NCBI RefSeq assembly: GCF_020404405.1
Contig: NZ_JAIZDA010000009.1
Coordinates: 1-64,000, forward strand
DNA length: 64,000 bases
DNA from: Novosphingobium sp. FKTRR1
GTDB lineage: Bacteria > Pseudomonadota > Alphaproteobacteria > Sphingomonadales > Sphingomonadaceae
Direction: 5' to 3'
Shown one piece after another: positions 63,998-64,000 of this stretch. A program made the translations under genes and the position numbers. Numbering within the stretch: position 1 is the stretch's first letter; the number at the start of each line of letters is the position of its first letter. The notes beneath the pieces were generated by a model. That model saw only the letters and a list, made by a program, of their open reading frames with translations, made no database searches and had not been told where the DNA came from.

Positions 63998-64000
63998 AGG

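Overview
The window looks like chromosomal DNA of a GC-rich alphaproteobacterium of the order Sphingomonadales (Novosphingobium or Sphingomonas-like). The main pointers are the alphaproteobacterial cell-cycle regulators SciP (DUF1153) and TrcR (DUF1013), the DUF4167 and DUF1192 proteins, a bactofilin/M23 pair, the proA-nadD-rsfS-rlmH-envC-ctpA gene order, the hisS-prfA-prmC-DUF4167 order, and Coq7-type ubiquinone synthesis. The species assignment is inference. I recognise about 60 protein genes and no rRNA, tRNA or CRISPR array.

Layout. 1-127 is a set of degenerate tandem repeats that looks like the end of an IS21-type insertion sequence; it cuts into an M23 peptidase gene that continues to 1372. 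1427-3832 (+) is a compact unit: hemB, an acetyltransferase, a gamma-carbonic anhydrase and DUF167. 3810-10994 is mostly minus strand: DUF1275 membrane protein, truncated haemoglobin, cisplatin-type ATP-dependent DNA ligase, its partner MBL-fold exonuclease, clpA and DUF1192, with one small secreted protein on the plus strand between ligase and exonuclease. 11133-12977 (+) is a quinone oxidoreductase and trcR. 13099-14716 (-) is a bactofilin and a membrane M23 peptidase. 14936-22379 (+) is proA-nadD-rsfS-rlmH-envC-like-ctpA-dsbB-coq7 and a secreted protein. 22485-25378 (-) is a DnaJ-like protein, a YihY membrane protein and fabI; 25543-27522 (+) is pdxH, a CDF metal transporter and a small membrane protein. 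27551-30321 holds a serine-hydrolase lipoprotein, a divergent small protein and mnmA. 30545-31275 (+) is an unknown gene translationally coupled to sciP. 31579-38043 (+) is an RND efflux adaptor and pump, DUF445 and an acetyltransferase. 38063-42588 (-) is comM and polA. 42903-43070 is a 55-residue lipoprotein. 43384-44415 (-) is a class A beta-lactamase-like protein. 44682-47314 (+) is a phosphotransferase-DUF6285 fusion with an acyl-CoA dehydrogenase. 47369-54828 (-) is hisS-prfA-prmC-DUF4167-lnt-metK. 54935-58256 (+) is an M61 peptidase, DUF1345 and inorganic pyrophosphatase. 58364-60266 (-) is TldE/PmbA and a small membrane protein. 60535-62892 (+) is lptB-rpoN, and 62906-63763 (-) is a metallophosphoesterase.

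The functions are mostly housekeeping: haem, proline, NAD, ubiquinone, B6, SAM and fatty-acid synthesis; ribosome assembly and termination; envelope building (lnt, lptB, M23/EnvC, bactofilin); DNA repair; and cell-cycle control. No clear multi-gene defence system, prophage or genomic island is visible. The most noteworthy signals are the IS end in the M23 gene, a palindromic operator before metK of the kind used by SAH/SAM-responsive repressors, a 16-bp perfect palindrome before the phosphotransferase/acyl-CoA dehydrogenase pair, an RND pump with two apparent extra membrane helices, the sciP leader gene with cell-cycle-type sites, and the separated ligase/exonuclease pair. All functional calls rest on reading motifs by eye; no database search was run.
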